From positions 26,642,188-26,706,187 of the forward strand of contig JANAVB010015600.1 in NCBI GenBank assembly GCA_029216955.1: a stretch of DNA of 64,000 nucleotides, given 5' to 3'. The notes below the pieces were generated by a model. The model was not told the DNA's origin. It ran no database searches and was given only the letters and a program-made list of their open reading frames with translations. The stretch is from Iris pallida (Eukaryota > Streptophyta > Magnoliopsida > Asparagales > Iridaceae). The position numbers and the translations under genes were made by a program. The first letter of the stretch is position 1; every line of letters starts with the position of its first letter. This document shows, piece after piece, positions 33,530-45,483 of the stretch.

Positions 33530-35898
33530 TGTCACATCCCGGTCCCTTAGGAACGATCGTCCTCGCTAAGGCGTGATGTCGTACGAGCCTAGATTGCGCT
33601 CGTGCAAGGCAGTTTAATAACGGCAGATTAGAACAGCTTACGACGGGGTTGTCGCACTGAAGTCCAAAGCAGAAACATTGAATATACAAGGCAACACAAG
33701 CATAGAAACAAAATCATAGTCTTTATTGATACTTGAAATAAGATTATAAAGGCGCGTAGCCAAGATTACAATCACTCAAGCTCACTTTTCTCTCTGATTA
33801 CAAGTCACTCAGCTATCTCTCAATATAATTTGATGAGCCAGCGGATGCTTCAGATAGGCGATATCCATACATTATGTCCCGTATAAGTCTAGAGACCATG
33901 CGGTCGTGCGCCTCAAAACGCCAAGGAACTCCATGCCTCGACACATCTAAGCGGACTCCGCACCAACGAGCTTCTACCTGTGCCTGTACATAAAAACTGT
34001 GTGGGTGTCAGTACTCAACTGTACTAGTGGAGTGAGCTCCTTGTCCACTCATACAAAACCAACACGTTCATTTACTTTGTGTAACATAATCTCTTTATGA
34101 TTATCTTTCTATTCTTGCCTTAGGATCGATTTTAGGACAAAGACTCTTGTTCTATTTGTGTCTCAGACTATCCCCGTGCCATTCCATCGATAGCTTCCTT
34201 ACCCTTACCTCTAAACCATTCTCGTGCTTGCAACAACAACGTGTCAACTCGTGCTTGCCTTTTGTGCCATACGTTGGGACGTAACATGTTTCGTGTCATC
34301 GACTTGGTTCATGCTTCAACATCGAGGCCGTGCCTCGCAACTTATCATGACTTAACCAAACTTGCATTACGGCCCTTCTTGACTTAACTCGAAATGACTC
34401 AAGATCTGACTTATGCAACTCTATGCCAATGACTTAATACTCAATGCCATATTTCGTGCCGAAGCACGCGTCTTTTCTATAGCCAAATCTTAGGCATCTT
34501 AAGACTTATATCGCAACCGTGCATACCATCTTTATTCTATTCGTGCCGTGCTTGCACTTTCTTTTATTCGAATGACGTCATGCATGCGGATTGTCGTTTA
34601 GCACACCAACTTATCTATATGAAAGGTCACTAGCAATGTCAAGCTATCTTGGGTTTGACTGAGGATAGACGGTGATCATCCAATGGATAGCTAGCCTGTG
34701 GAAGCCTCGAATCTCTTACGTGGTTCATCCAGCATCATACTTTAGCCAACTCGCTTCCCCCGGAAACGATATAATCCCATGGCCCCGGCGATCATGTCGA
34801 GGAAGACTACACCTTGTAGACAAGTTGTCCATGACCACGCACCTAAGGCGACTTCTAGACTCGACGTAAATGCAAGGCCTACAGATGATACAACTTACTT
34901 TCTCTTCCTTAAACTTCTTTATCCATGTCCAAACTTTCCATTCTTCATGCGAGACTCCCAAGCCACGGGACCGGAATCGGCGACCAACGGTCGCGTGTAC
35001 TTTACATTCTTTGAACACAGAGAACGGCTATTGCATAGCCTTCCAGATAGACCTGAACAAACGTGTTCCTTAGTATCCCATAGACCGTGGCATACTTATC
35101 CTTGAACCGGCCGTGGCTCGTGCCTTAGACTGACTTGTGTTCTATGCGACACTATTATCTAAGTCATACTTTATATGACGAGCCTTGAGATCGTAGGACT
35201 CTGTGACTCGACTACCATAGAAAACATGAGATAGTGCTTGCTATGACTTCGATAGCCCAACAAAAATCTTGCCTAGCTTAATCGTACAACAACTTGACGA
35301 GCAAAGGCTATGCTAAGCCTCGCATCATGAAAACGTGCCGTACATGCATTCGACTTGAACAACCAAGTTCTTTGGATGTCCAGACTTATGATACAGGCCG
35401 TGCGATACAACTTAACCCATGGGACGAGCAAAGGCTATGCCAAGCCTTGGACAATAGGACCGTACTTGCTTTATCAAGCATTTATATGTGCGACGCCTAT
35501 GACTTAGGCTAAGTTTATAGCTTTATGGCAACTTAGACCAACTTTCCTTCTCCCAAGCCACGAGACGAAGGACCGAGTGTCATTTTTTGAAAATACGACG
35601 TACGATACTTCTAAGCCGACCATGGGACCTTTCCATATTCTAACTCAATCCGACCCGACTTGGAATTATTTTCTTAGCTATGTGGATTCGCCTCTTTTAT
35701 TATCCAGTCTACTTATGCATTTAAAAACTTTTGTTTTATTATGTGAAGGCTAAGCTGAGACAAGTTCACTGAAGCCATCCACCTAAGCGAGGAGTCGTCT
35801 CGACCGAACGGGTCTTCAAACAGCCATTGCATGACTAAGTCCGAATGCCGTTGGCGTTTCGATTCCTCCGATTGAGCTGAGCGGGAAGGGATATTATA
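33530..35898 (-). repeat. 3' LTR of the outer gypsy element
   Basis: The plus strand starts TGTCACATCCCGGTCCC and ends GGGATATTATA. It aligns along its length with 38482-38821 plus 55646-57630. It contains a local duplication of GACGAGCAAAGGCTATG (35295 and 35422) absent from the other copy. Confidence 0.88.
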
Positions 35899-38466
35899 TT
35901 ATACACCACTCAGAAAAAATTTTGTCCTTAAAACTTACTGAGTACACACTTATCTTAACCAATCTTCGAATCTTGACTTTCATCAATGCCTAAATCAATA
36001 TTCCATTTCATTTCAAACCAACGATCGCACTACCATAATCCTTTGCTTGAAATACGATTTCAAAATCCTCGATACCGTTCAGTTTCTTCAGTCTCACTCG
36101 AATTCAACGTATCACTTATTTGGATCGTACACATATTCCAGGTGTCCCCAAAATATATGCATTTAAGCCAAGTCTCGTGATAGAGAATCCGCTATTTTTA
36201 CTCGAGTCGGATCGTGCACATATTCATGCATCCCTAAAATATATGCATGTCAGCCCAGCCTCGTGAGTGGGGTTTCCCTACTTATGAATCATTCTATCCA
36301 TCAATATCATTCCCTAATTCTGTCAATCCGTAAGATCAATCGTACCGATGTTACCTCTCGAAATACGAATGTCTCGCCTAACCGCTAGGCCATATCTCCA
36401 GGCAAAAGTCAACGGCAGTATTGGAATCATAGTTCCCCAACAATAATATCAACACTAACCCCATTCCTAAGGTCAAACCAAAGTTGATAATACAGGTTTT
36501 TTTTACCCAAGCTCGTATCACTCTGATTTCTAAACTTCGAGCATAGATTCCACCTATTCGCACTTGCAACACTTATTCCAAGGAGTCCGAGTCATTTAGT
36601 AAAGCCATCCTATCGTAAGTCCTGTTCAACCAATTCTTCGACATATCAATATTGCTCGTCCAACAAACAATTCGCGTAGTCTATCTCTTCGAACACGTTC
36701 GATATAATCCACTTATCCATCATATTCCAGTCAAGTATGCCACGACACAATTCGTTACTAAACCATAATTTTCATTCCATATTCCCTAAGTCGTTTATCG
36801 TAATTCACATAATCGTTCACAAGGTCGTCTAGCTCGACAATATGTCATGCCCCAATCTCACGCAAGTCCGATCATCCACGTGGGACATGAAATCAGCATG
36901 CATTCTCCCAGGATAATCGTTCTTATCATGGCACAAATCTTTCTTTGAGTCTAGACTAATTAATTCACAATACGCAGATTGGACTACTCAATCCACAAGT
37001 TTACTCAATCATCAACCATAAGTCCGAACAATTCTCGTATTCTCCTTCGCATCAAACCACAAGTTGAAGCAATCCAACTTGCCACACCCTGATTTCTCGA
37101 GTTCGGTCATTCCTCCAACATGAATCACCATGTCAGCGCTCATGCGGAACAATTATCCCAAGTCCGACGTGACGCATATGCGAGGCTAGAGTTGCACTTG
37201 CACAAGATAAAATCGTCGACGTTGTGGTTATTATCGAAGAAATCAAGACACGATCATTTTCATCTAAGCATTCTTTTTAATCAAAATTCCAAGTATAGCA
37301 TCCATTAAAACAATAACACTTTATACGATCGTCATTCCTCGAATCAGAGTACCCCCGAGTTATCGCATATCAAACTTTGATACGCCTCAATACCATCGAT
37401 GATATACGTAACCTGACGATATTCAATTGCAACAAATTTCGAGTCGTACAACCGATGCTATCGTCCGAACTGGATAATCTCCTCGACATTCAAGATCAAA
37501 ATTCGATGAATAATCTCCGAACTATTCACATGATCAATTCGTTCAAACCCATAATCATATATATATTCATCCGTCTATCTTAAGTCATCGAGCGACATAT
37601 TTTCTCAAGTCGCATCGTTTTATGCTAACTCAAATTATCGAGCAACATATTATTCCAATCCTTAAAGTCATTCTCAAATATTTAAATTATTTTCGTGCAT
37701 GCTATCATCCAATCGTGCTAACTTTTCTTATACAATTCATATCAATTCTCCTCGATCGATTCATCCGTTCGTACACCTTAACTTTACTTAATTCAATCTT
37801 TGTTATCGATCATTTTTGTATTTTATACTTGCATAATATCAATCTCGGGCGCATCATTTCTAGTTCGTTCGAATCAACTCGTCAAAATCTTTAAGATTAC
37901 CACTTATTCAACGATACTCATTATAAGGATTTGCATATTGTGACTCTTGCTGATAGACTCGTTGGCATCCCGCATCCTCAATCGATCGACATCTCCGAGA
38001 CTATCCCATATACCACTCAGGGATGAAGTCATTCGACAAATCCTCAAAACAAGTTTTGAATCTAGATTACTTTAAATCTCCGTATGAACCATTTCTTATA
38101 ATCTAAGCACGCTCAACTATATCGCATCGACGATACCATCATCTGATGGCACCTCTATCGATAGCTATCCCGCATACTCAATCGAGTTTAACTCTTTGTC
38201 GTACAAAAAAAATTGAATCCCGTACTCGACTTTGCTAAGGTCGATACAATTCTTGGTGTGCCCAGCCCGACTTAGCCAATCGTGCTTATTTGAAGTTAAC
38301 TTTGTTTAACCAATTTTCTTTGTATGATTTTTACAAAAATATCTAGACTTATTGTATGGACATCCCATGGGACATTTGAGAGAGAGCACACCAATGATAT
38401 CGATCGTGGTTGCGAACATCATCAAAGTTAAAGAATTCAATCAGAAGTCCAAGGACGTAAAGCCGT
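35899..38466 (-). other. Non-coding internal region of the outer element
   Basis: AT-rich with no gag or pol motif. The longest frames (e.g. 37622-37894) show no recognisable domain. The start (35899-35930; minus strand GGACAAAATTTTTTC then TGAGTGGTG) is the polypurine end. Confidence 0.65.
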
Positions 38467-38478
38467 GCTCTGATACCA
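38467..38478 (-). other. Primer-binding site of the outer element (tRNAiMet)
   Basis: TGGTATCAGAGC on the minus strand, three bases after the LTR end (TGACA, TAA, TGG). It fixes the element's orientation. Confidence 0.95.
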
Positions 38479-38481
38479 TTA

Positions 38482-38821
38482 TGTCATACCCCATTCCCGT
38501 AGGACCGTTCGTCCTCGCTAAGGTGTGATGCTACACGAGCCTAAATTGTGCTTGTGCAAGGCAGTTTCTTAACGACCGATTACAACAGCTTGCGACGGGG
38601 TCGTCGCATAGAAGTTCCAAGCAGAAATATTGAATATACAAGACAAGACAAGCATTGAAACAAAATCAGAGTCGTTATTGATACTTGAAATAAGATTACA
38701 AAGGCGCATAGCCAAGATTACAATCACCCAAGCTCACTTTTCTCTCTGATTACAAGTCACTCAGCTCTCTCTCATATCTCAGTACAATTTGATGAGCCAT
38801 CGAATACTTTAGATAGGCGAT
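38482..38821 (-). repeat. 5' LTR of the outer element, distal piece
   Basis: The plus strand begins TGTCATACCCCATTCCCG and ends at the TSD GCGAT, where the Tat element is inserted. The LTR continues at 55641. Confidence 0.88.
38817..38821. other. Left TSD of the Tat element (GCGAT)
   Basis: The partner is GTGAT at 55641-55645. The single difference is a C/T at a CpG. The uninterrupted LTR copy reads AGGCGATATCC at 33857-33867. Confidence 0.85.
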
Positions 38822-39729
38822 TGTTTGCAAAAACAAAAAGTTTATAACAAACTTGAAAGAATCGTACAAAGTACAATGAATTCTGGGGAAGTACAACTTT
38901 AGGAATTTGATCAGAAGACGATCACTTTATTCCTTGGACTATGTGAACTTGAAGACTAGAGCCTCTAGAGAATGCAGCAGCACTTTTGCAAGAATACTTG
39001 ATCTCTGTGATCTCTGTTATGCCTTGATAATGATTGGAAACTCTATTTATAGAGTTCTGGAAATAACTATTTTAGCAGTTATTCTGATGTGCGCGAGGTT
39101 GAACTGTGCCACTTTGGGTTGCGCCAACTTCAGGTTGCGCAACTTCCGTTCAGTTGCTCGAACGTGCACTAACTGTATTTAGACGCATGGCATCATATGA
39201 TTGAAATACGCATGGTCGTGTACAGAGTAGTGGACACGTTTTGAGAGATTAGTGGCATGTGCGCCACATCATCCTACTTTAGAACGTAAGTTGCTTCAAT
39301 TTTACCAAGTTTTGCGAGCTTCAGTCAACGAGTCAAAATATGCTTGATTAGGTTGCACCTAAGCGCAGCTCAGTGCATAGGTGCGCGACAGCATTTAAAT
39401 ATGTGAGGAGAATTTGTTCAGATTACGCCTAGGCGCAACTCACAGAGTGCGCAGGACAGCTGTCATCAAATCATAACTGATCGTCTCGAGCGCCACGCGT
39501 TGTGGGATTCGAAAAGATTTTCCTCGTTCACTATGCTGTCAGTTGTCAGCGCTGTCAGTTAATGATGGCAATTATTTGTCAGGCGCCACGTAAATTTTAG
39601 AGTAATACAATGGGACGCAGTCTGATATTTGGCGCAGCCTGTTCTCTGAATAGCGCAGCCTGATTTTTGGGGCACAACTTGATTGCTGAGCAATAAAAAT
39701 ATGGTGCAATTTGATTTTTAGGCTCTACA
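38822..39729 (-). repeat. 3' LTR of the Tat element
   Basis: 908 bp. Carries the minus-strand TATA box CTATAAATAG (39043-39052) in a palindromic CTCTATTTATAGAG context. Rich in TTGCGC/GCGCAAC words (39090-39720). Confidence 0.9.
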
Positions 39730-39744
39730 AGACCTCCTTCAAAG
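39730..39744 (-). other. Polypurine tract of the Tat element
   Basis: The minus strand reads CTTTGAAGGAGGTCT directly before the LTR start TGTAGAGCC. Confidence 0.65.
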
Positions 39745-39895
39745 TTTTCAAATTTTGAAATGTCACAAAACTTTGAAATACTTTAAATTATGACAATTAC
39801 CGAGTCAAGTTGCGCCTATCTCGTGTAGTCTGTTGCAAGCTGTTACGATTTTTTATGCGCAACTTAGGGCGACTGTTAGGATTCTGTTCTTTAGG

Positions 39896-39905
39896 CTATA
39901 AATAA
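39896..39905 (+). promoter_or_regulatory. TATA box of the antisense PMD gene
   Basis: CTATAAATAA lies on the plus strand about 60 bp before the first antisense reading frame and 170 bp inside the 3' LTR. It is in the right place for a promoter reading into the PMD gene. Inference from position and sequence only. Confidence 0.5.
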
Positions 39906-39971
39906 CCCTGACTTAACTGATTGTAACTCTTTACATTTACTTTTAATCTTCTGAGAGAATACGTTGAACCC

Positions 39972-40202
39972 TTGCAACCCTTCTTCTCCGACTACTTCTT
40001 CGACGTCGTGGCCCCCAAGAAGGCCGCCGCCAATAAAGAAAAGGGTGTCGCCACCCCTTCGACTCATGCTCCGCCGACCCACGCATCTCAATATGTGCCG
40101 CCCTCTTCCCGACAAGAGACTGCAAACCCAGCTCTGGAACGTGATCGAAGACGAACAAATTTAACTTCGAACGATAAAATTGACTTGTGCCCCTCTTCTT
40201 AG
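39972..40202 (+). pseudogene. Possible first exon of the antisense PMD gene
   Basis: A 76-codon frame reads QPFFSDYFFDVVAPKKAAAN, then KEKGVATPSTHA and NPALERDRRR. It is Ala/Pro/Lys-rich and less AT-rich than the flanks, and it starts about 70 bp after the TATA box. No homologous domain is recognised. The splice donor that would join it to the acceptor at 40714 cannot be fixed; the frame stops at 40200-40202. Confidence 0.35.
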
Positions 40203-40269
40203 AGTGTTTGGCGCATCACAAACTCTGCACCACCCCTTCTTAGGGTGTGGTTGCCTTATTTGAACATTA

Positions 40270-40660
40270 TTCGTTCTTACGAACCGTATTGCGCATGCTG
40301 TTGCACAACTCAGATGTGTTGCGCGTGCTGTTGCGCAATTCAGCTGTGTTGTGCGATCAAAAATATTGTGCAAACAATTTGTAGTGCAACATGTATTTAA
40401 CGCAACCTGAGATGTTGCGCAACTTAAGTTTCGTGCAACTCAATATGTTGTGCAACTCGGGTTGTCACACAACTCAGAATGTTGTACAACTGAATTGTTG
40501 TGCAACCTAAGATGTGGCACAACTCGGGATGTTGCACAACCTAGGATGTTGCGCAACTGAATTGTTGTGCTACCCAGGATATGGCGCAACTCAGGATGTT
40601 GTGCAACCATGAATGTTGCGCAACCTAAGATGTTTGCGCAACTTAATTGATTGGTTCTTA
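40270..40660 (+). repeat. TTGCGCAAC palindromic minisatellite
   Basis: About 15 imperfect units of roughly 21 bp with the core GATGTTGCGCAACTCAG. Variants TTGTGCAAC and TTGCACAAC differ by C-to-T (or G-to-A) at the central CpG. It lies between the possible first exon and the acceptor at 40714. Confidence 0.8.
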
Positions 40661-40714
40661 AAGAAGCTGCACACTCTTGTTGCTTCTAACTTTTGTTCAT
40701 ATATTTCTTTGCAG

Positions 40715-42367
40715 TTGATCTCAGAGAAGACCCTAGTGCTGAAAGATTCGCTTTAGCATTCAATGTCCCGGAGTACAAGGAGAATTTGGTGCATGTCACA
40801 TTCCCTCAGTACGACGGTCATGAAACACGAATAACCCTCCTCATGGCTCAAGAGAACCAAACCTTGCTGAGCTTAATGAACGGAGAGCCTCTTGAAAGTC
40901 TGGATGCTGTGGTCCATAAGAAACATGCCTTCCTATTCGGGGATGCCATTAAGAAGACTTCCCAGCCTAAGACCAGAAAAGAGGGAAGAATTTTCAAAAA
41001 TAAGGATAAAGTCATATACCTTACGGAAATATCAAGGTCTATGGCATTATTCCAATATGCATTTGCCAGATATCCCAGAAGAATGTCATGGGATCTGACT
41101 CCGATTCAGCAGACAAGAGTCGGCAGAATCTATTACAGAATGGGTCCGAAGCATATGGACCTCTTTTACAGTACTTCTGAAAAGTACAGTACACACTTGA
41201 GAGGTTTGAAGCCAAGCTGCGTCCCTCTGGAGAATTCCTTTCTGCTTCTTCCGGTCAGAATACCCATTTTTGCAAATACATTTGCAAGAGCTGAAGGAAG
41301 ATATCCAGACCGCGCTATGCGTATGACAGGTCTGGTTAACCCAGATATGAAGCGCTGGAGCAGCTTATCCATTTGGATTTTGGATCAATTCAAGGACAAG
41401 CTCTTCGATCTGGGTCTCTACAATGCCATCTGGACTACAGTATACGGCATTCGCCCAAACGCTCATATGTTCTTGGCTCTAGTAGAGAGGTACAATGAAA
41501 GCACTGGAAATTTCATGACTCCCCATGGAGAAATGAGATTTGCTCTTCATGAGATGGAATATCTCTCCCACCTACCAATGGGCGATAATCCATATGAAGA
41601 GTATGTGCCCACAAATGATGAGTTGGATGCTATGGCAGAGGAGAAACCTCAGATGATCGCCGTCTTCCAAGAATTATTGTGCCACTATAAGATCTGCTCG
41701 CTCTACTACAAAAGTGCCACTGCAGGTACTTGTTATACCACCAAGTGGATGCCATATCTTTTCTTGGTCGTGCACGGGAGGACAAGCCACTAGAAAATCA
41801 AGCATGTGCTCCTCGTTTCTTTGAACCCTTTAATCAGAGGGACATGCAATATCTGATGGAGCAACATAATCATGGAGATGTCACGCTAGATGAGTATTTG
41901 CATCCGTTCAAGGCGGGCGACACTCTCCAAAGTTATCTCAGACAGGGTTACAGACCTATGTCTCCAGAGGCCCAGCTAGCGGGTTTCTATCTTTATGGCT
42001 ACGGTACTTTATAGTTCCAGGAGCCAGCACAGTCGATAGATTCCATCGGGGTGTCCTGTTTGCTACAGTTCGTCTTGTCTTTGGATACAAGATGGATCTC
42101 TTATCCGCCATGACCTGCCGCCTGAACGCAGGATTGCGTTCTTTTGTACAAACCATGTTAAATGACAAGGCGGCGAGACAAGACTTCCCTCGTACCGAGA
42201 TGCCGTATACTTATCTATTTGGATGGCTATTGCTTCACCATCCCTGTCTGATGAACCCGAATATGGGAACTATCGGCAGAGATTTCATCAGACACTACTG
42301 CAGTGCTCATTGGCAATATACTGCTCTTCCAGAGTGCAGATTTGCCTTGAACCGAGGATCGGGATGA
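40715..42367 (+). pseudogene. Antisense cargo gene, plant mobile domain (PMD) part
   Basis: The exon starts after a strong acceptor (TATTTCTTTGCAG). The first frame runs to about 41740. It contains FDLGLYNAIWTTVYGIRP, AHMFLALVERYNEST and NFMTPHGEMRFALHEMEYLS, then HLPMGDNPYEEY. This is the W..FLALVERW / F.l..GEM..tL.dv..L.hLP pattern of the PMD (aminotransferase-like) family. It continues, frameshifted, at 41770-42014 (FLGRAREDKPLENQACAPRF) and again at 42018-42367 (DRFHRGVLFATVRLVFGYKM). PMD proteins (MAIN/MAIL1 in Arabidopsis) act in nuclear gene and transposon silencing, and PMDs also occur in transposons. Two frameshifts make this copy a pseudogene. It lies opposite to the gag-pol strand, between integrase and 3' LTR. 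Confidence 0.65.
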
Positions 42368-43363
42368 AATTTTCAGTGTGTTGAGCCTCCTCATGGGTAT
42401 GAGGCTATGTCTCCATAAATGATGGATTTGACTGCAGAATCACTCCGTTTAAGTCCACCCATCTTTTCGTGGCTGTAAGCAATCCGTCCCTCCCACTTGG
42501 TCTATAGATTCGAAGAAGAGTGCTATTTGGAACCGTACTTGCCGAGTATATTTGCACGACATTTTGGATATGATCAACTTCATGTGGGTAACGCCACCAC
42601 TTGCCTACATGCCAAGGGTTATCTCATCGATGGGGCTAGGGCATGGAGCTATTATAACGCCTGGGGTACAAAAGCTATATTTTCCATGCCCTACAATCTT
42701 CCACAAGGCCCGCGTATGTTATATACATATGCAAACTTCTATACTTCAGCGAACACATTCACCAAAAGTTTCCATCCTGCACACAGCTTCACAAGCGAAA
42801 AGAGATCTAAACAGGGGAAACACACTGCTCACTCTTTTCGGGATTCAGAGGACAAAGATCCTACAGATCCACCACTAGAAGCTTCCATCCAAAAGAACTA
42901 TCCCGATGAAGTTCAGGATCCTCTGGACGTATCCTTAAAGGTGCAGAAAGAGAAATCCACAACCAAGGGATTGAAGAAAAGAAAAACCAATGAGACAACA
43001 GCCCCTCCTCAGTTGGATAACAGGCCTGCCTCTCCAAAGGTTCCGGAGAAGAAGAGAAGGACATCATTAGTTATAAATGAACCAACGACTACAAGAACGA
43101 CTCGTTCTCAGTCCAAACAGATGCTCCTCAGCTCTTCTTCCGGAGAAAAGGAAATCACTCCCTCTTCTATTCAGAAGCAGGGAAGAGTGACACAAGGAGG
43201 AACGTCTACTACTTTGATCGGTCTGGAGGATGATCGCATCGGAGCTGCTGAAGAACCGGTTGCATCATCTCATAGAGAAGTCAGGAGAAAGTTGGTAGTT
43301 ACCGAAGAGGTACCATATCAAGAAGGTAATATCAAGATTGTGATATACCCTAATAATATATAA
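42368..43363 (+). pseudogene. Antisense cargo gene, PMD end and basic linker
   Basis: After stops at about 42365 and 42417-42430 the same frame reopens at 42497: YRFEEECYLEPYLPSIFARH, then FGYDQLHVGNATTCLHAKGY and LIDGARAWSYYNAWGTKAIF, which look like the C-terminal part of a PMD. A Lys/Pro/Ser-rich linker follows with nuclear-localisation-like clusters (KGLKKRKTNE, PEKKRRTS). A splice donor AAG|GTAATATC near 43325 fits the next exon's acceptor at 43412. A nuclear role is inferred from these clusters only. Confidence 0.55.
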
Positions 43364-43412
43364 ATTTTTATTTTGTCAGAGATTTATATTAAATTGATTT
43401 CTTTCTTTGCAG

Positions 43413-44021
43413 TGGCTTCTTCAGAGGATGTTCAGCCGTCAACTACCACTACAGAGCCTCCGCGATCAGAAGCTGTGATGGTACGTATTCCCGTGAATGT
43501 ACTTGCTGCGGTGGAAATAACAGTTCCATCCCCAACTCCCATAACTCCGAAAGCTACCTCTCCAGAGAAGGATCTGCTCCTACAAGATTCTCCTAAGGCT
43601 CAAGAGCCTACTCATTCTGAGGAAGCGATGATTGAAGCCTTAGCCGGTTGCGACTTTGGTGATGAATCATATGATGATGATTGGAATGACATCACTAAAG
43701 AAAAACAAACTTTAGTGGATGCACCATCACCTCAGGAGCTTCCGGTTGATGAAGATCACTCCACTGAAGAATAGGAGAAAAATGTGGTTATCGATGAAGA
43801 ACATATCAATCACAAGATCGATGAACCCACAATCGCTGAGAAACCTGAGATGTCCGGAGTGGCAGCAGAATTAGAAGATCAAACTCCAATGACTCTGCCA
43901 CTTCAGACTGAATCCGAAGCAGGAAGTAGTCAAGCTACTATGTCTGCAGAGACCCTGTCAAAGCTTCAGCCAGAGACAGTCAAACCTCATGAGGCTCCTC
44001 ATGCTATACCCAGCTTAGGTA
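43413..44021 (+). pseudogene. Antisense cargo gene, acidic middle exon
   Basis: Begins after the acceptor TTTCTTTCTTTGCAG and ends at the donor CAGCTTAG|GTAAATTTC. It encodes a low-complexity acidic Pro/Ser/Glu-rich stretch, e.g. SEEAMIEALAGCDFGDESYD, DDDWNDITKEK. One TAG at about 43772 interrupts the frame, which then continues as EKNVVIDEEHINHKIDEPTI. No domain recognised. Confidence 0.45.
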
Positions 44022-44103
44022 AATTTCTAAACATGATCTATTTGTCGTAGCTCCTTCTGTATTGTATATTGCTAATACAAATGACATATGTAAATTGCTG
44101 AAG

Positions 44104-44953
44104 ATCCCACAAGGACGGTAGCAGGGGAGGGAAGCTCTTATCATATCAGCGCTCAAGATGAAGTGCTTCCACATGTTAAGACTGTTAAGACTCCAGTGGA
44201 AGTGGTAGCCACTCCAGGAGCCGTGGCAACTAACAAATTCATGGTGGCCTTCTTCACGAGAGTCTTCTTTACATCCCTGGAGCCTCTGGTTCATAGAGTG
44301 ATGGAGAGAGAAGACGTTACTTTTAGTACCATCAGAACTCCCACCACATTCTTGATCGGAGGCATCTGCAGTCAAGGGGACGAAGCTCAGGCTATATTTT
44401 TAGAACATATTTTGGATGAGCTGGAGGGATCAATAAAAGCTTACAAGGAGCTAAAAAGAGGAGATATCAAGCCATTAGTAAATACAGAATATGATGCTAT
44501 GGCTCGAGAAGCAGAAATTAGTAAAGCCAATTTTGAAGCATTTTTCTAGCTTTTACTAGACAATCTTCTGAATTAGATATTCAAATTGCTGAAGCAGCCT
44601 CTACTGCTGAAAGTCATAAGGCCAAAGTTGCAGATAAAAAGGAGAAAGTCGCTGATCTGGAGGCTAAAATTGCCCAACTTCAAGCAGAGCTCAAGACTGT
44701 TAAGCAGAATTTAGAACGAGAAACTCAGCTACATCAAGCTGCAGTTAATCAAATAGATGATCTGAAGCATCAGAAGACTGAGTTTGAGCAGCTCCAGAAT
44801 GAAGAACTAGCACGGCAAACTGCTGCTCTACATCCATTCGATCATGAGTCAGGAAGGATTGAAGCCAGACAGCGGGTGCTAGATTCCTGTAACGAAAGAG
44901 TTCAAATTTTGAAGAAAGAGATTGTAGAACTTATTACTTATCCTTCAGAATAG
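44104..44953 (+). pseudogene. Antisense cargo gene, helical and coiled-coil 3' exon
   Basis: After an acceptor near 44103 (TTGCTGAAG) the frame reads VEVVATPGAVATNKFMVAFF, TRVFFTSLEPLVHRVMERED and ILDELEGSIKAYKELKRGDI, up to a TAG at 44548. The continuation is in another frame (44552-44953, 133 codons without an ATG at its start): AEAASTAESHKAKVADKKEK, VADLEAKIAQLQAELKTVKQ. These heptads predict a long coiled coil, and the frame ends in ITYPSE. A small indel near 44545-44551 separates the halves. A coiled coil after a PMD suggests a self-associating protein; inference only. Confidence 0.5.
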
Positions 44954-45084
44954 GATGAGCAAAGTTCATTGTCTTTTTCATTACAATGTATCTTTTTTTG
45001 AACTAGAAACAAAATGAAAAACTTTTTATGTGGTTCCATTACTTGTTGCATATCTTATTTTATTATAGATATAAGTAATAGAGT

Positions 45085-45300
45085 AGAAAATATATTTAGA
45101 GGTAATGGACATGATATATTTCTTGATTAGAAAATAACAATATTTATTATATCTACTCAGAGGTATTGTGGATGTGGCAGAATATAATATTCTTAGAAAT
45201 ACTGTTATTTTGATAGACAACTTTATCAGAGGTAATAGGGACGTAATAAGCTGCTGATGTAGATAATCGAAATTCAGAGGTGTGAATGACGTGAATTCGA
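45085..45300 (+). repeat. Four spaced AGAGGTAAT-GGA-C motifs
   Basis: TTAGAGGTAATGGACATG, TCAGAGGTATTGTGGATG, TCAGAGGTAATAGGGACG and TCAGAGGTGTGAATGACG recur about every 60-70 bp upstream of the second antisense unit. Confidence 0.55.
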
Positions 45301-45309
45301 TAGATACTA

Positions 45310-45425
45310 GGATTAATGAATGTATGGATGAACAGTCAGACTCTTTTTTATGATGAATGAACAGTCACCTCGATTTTCGAGAAGGGACACTGAATGAATG
45401 AACAGTCATGAATGAACAGTTGGAC
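45310..45425 (+). repeat. Four GATGAACAGTC / GAATGAACAGT repeats
   Basis: Copies near 45326, 45355, 45396 and 45410, 60-170 bp before the TATA box at 45484. They could be promoter elements of the small antisense ORF. Confidence 0.55.
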
Positions 45426-45483
45426 TTCTTTATAAGAAGAAAAGTCGCATCGATTCTCGAAGCCGATCATCAAGTCGTTCTGT

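Noticed and set aside
37120..37894. Possible gag or pol frames in the outer element's internal region
   Set aside because: Short frames without any retroelement motif; the region looks non-coding.
38822..39729. Autonomous host promoter upstream of the PMD frame
   Set aside because: The segment is an LTR duplicated at 54702-55640, so the PMD gene lies inside a transposon and is not a host locus with its own promoter.
40270..40660. CRISPR-like regular repeat
   Set aside because: Plant nuclear DNA; units are contiguous and degenerate with no unique spacers.
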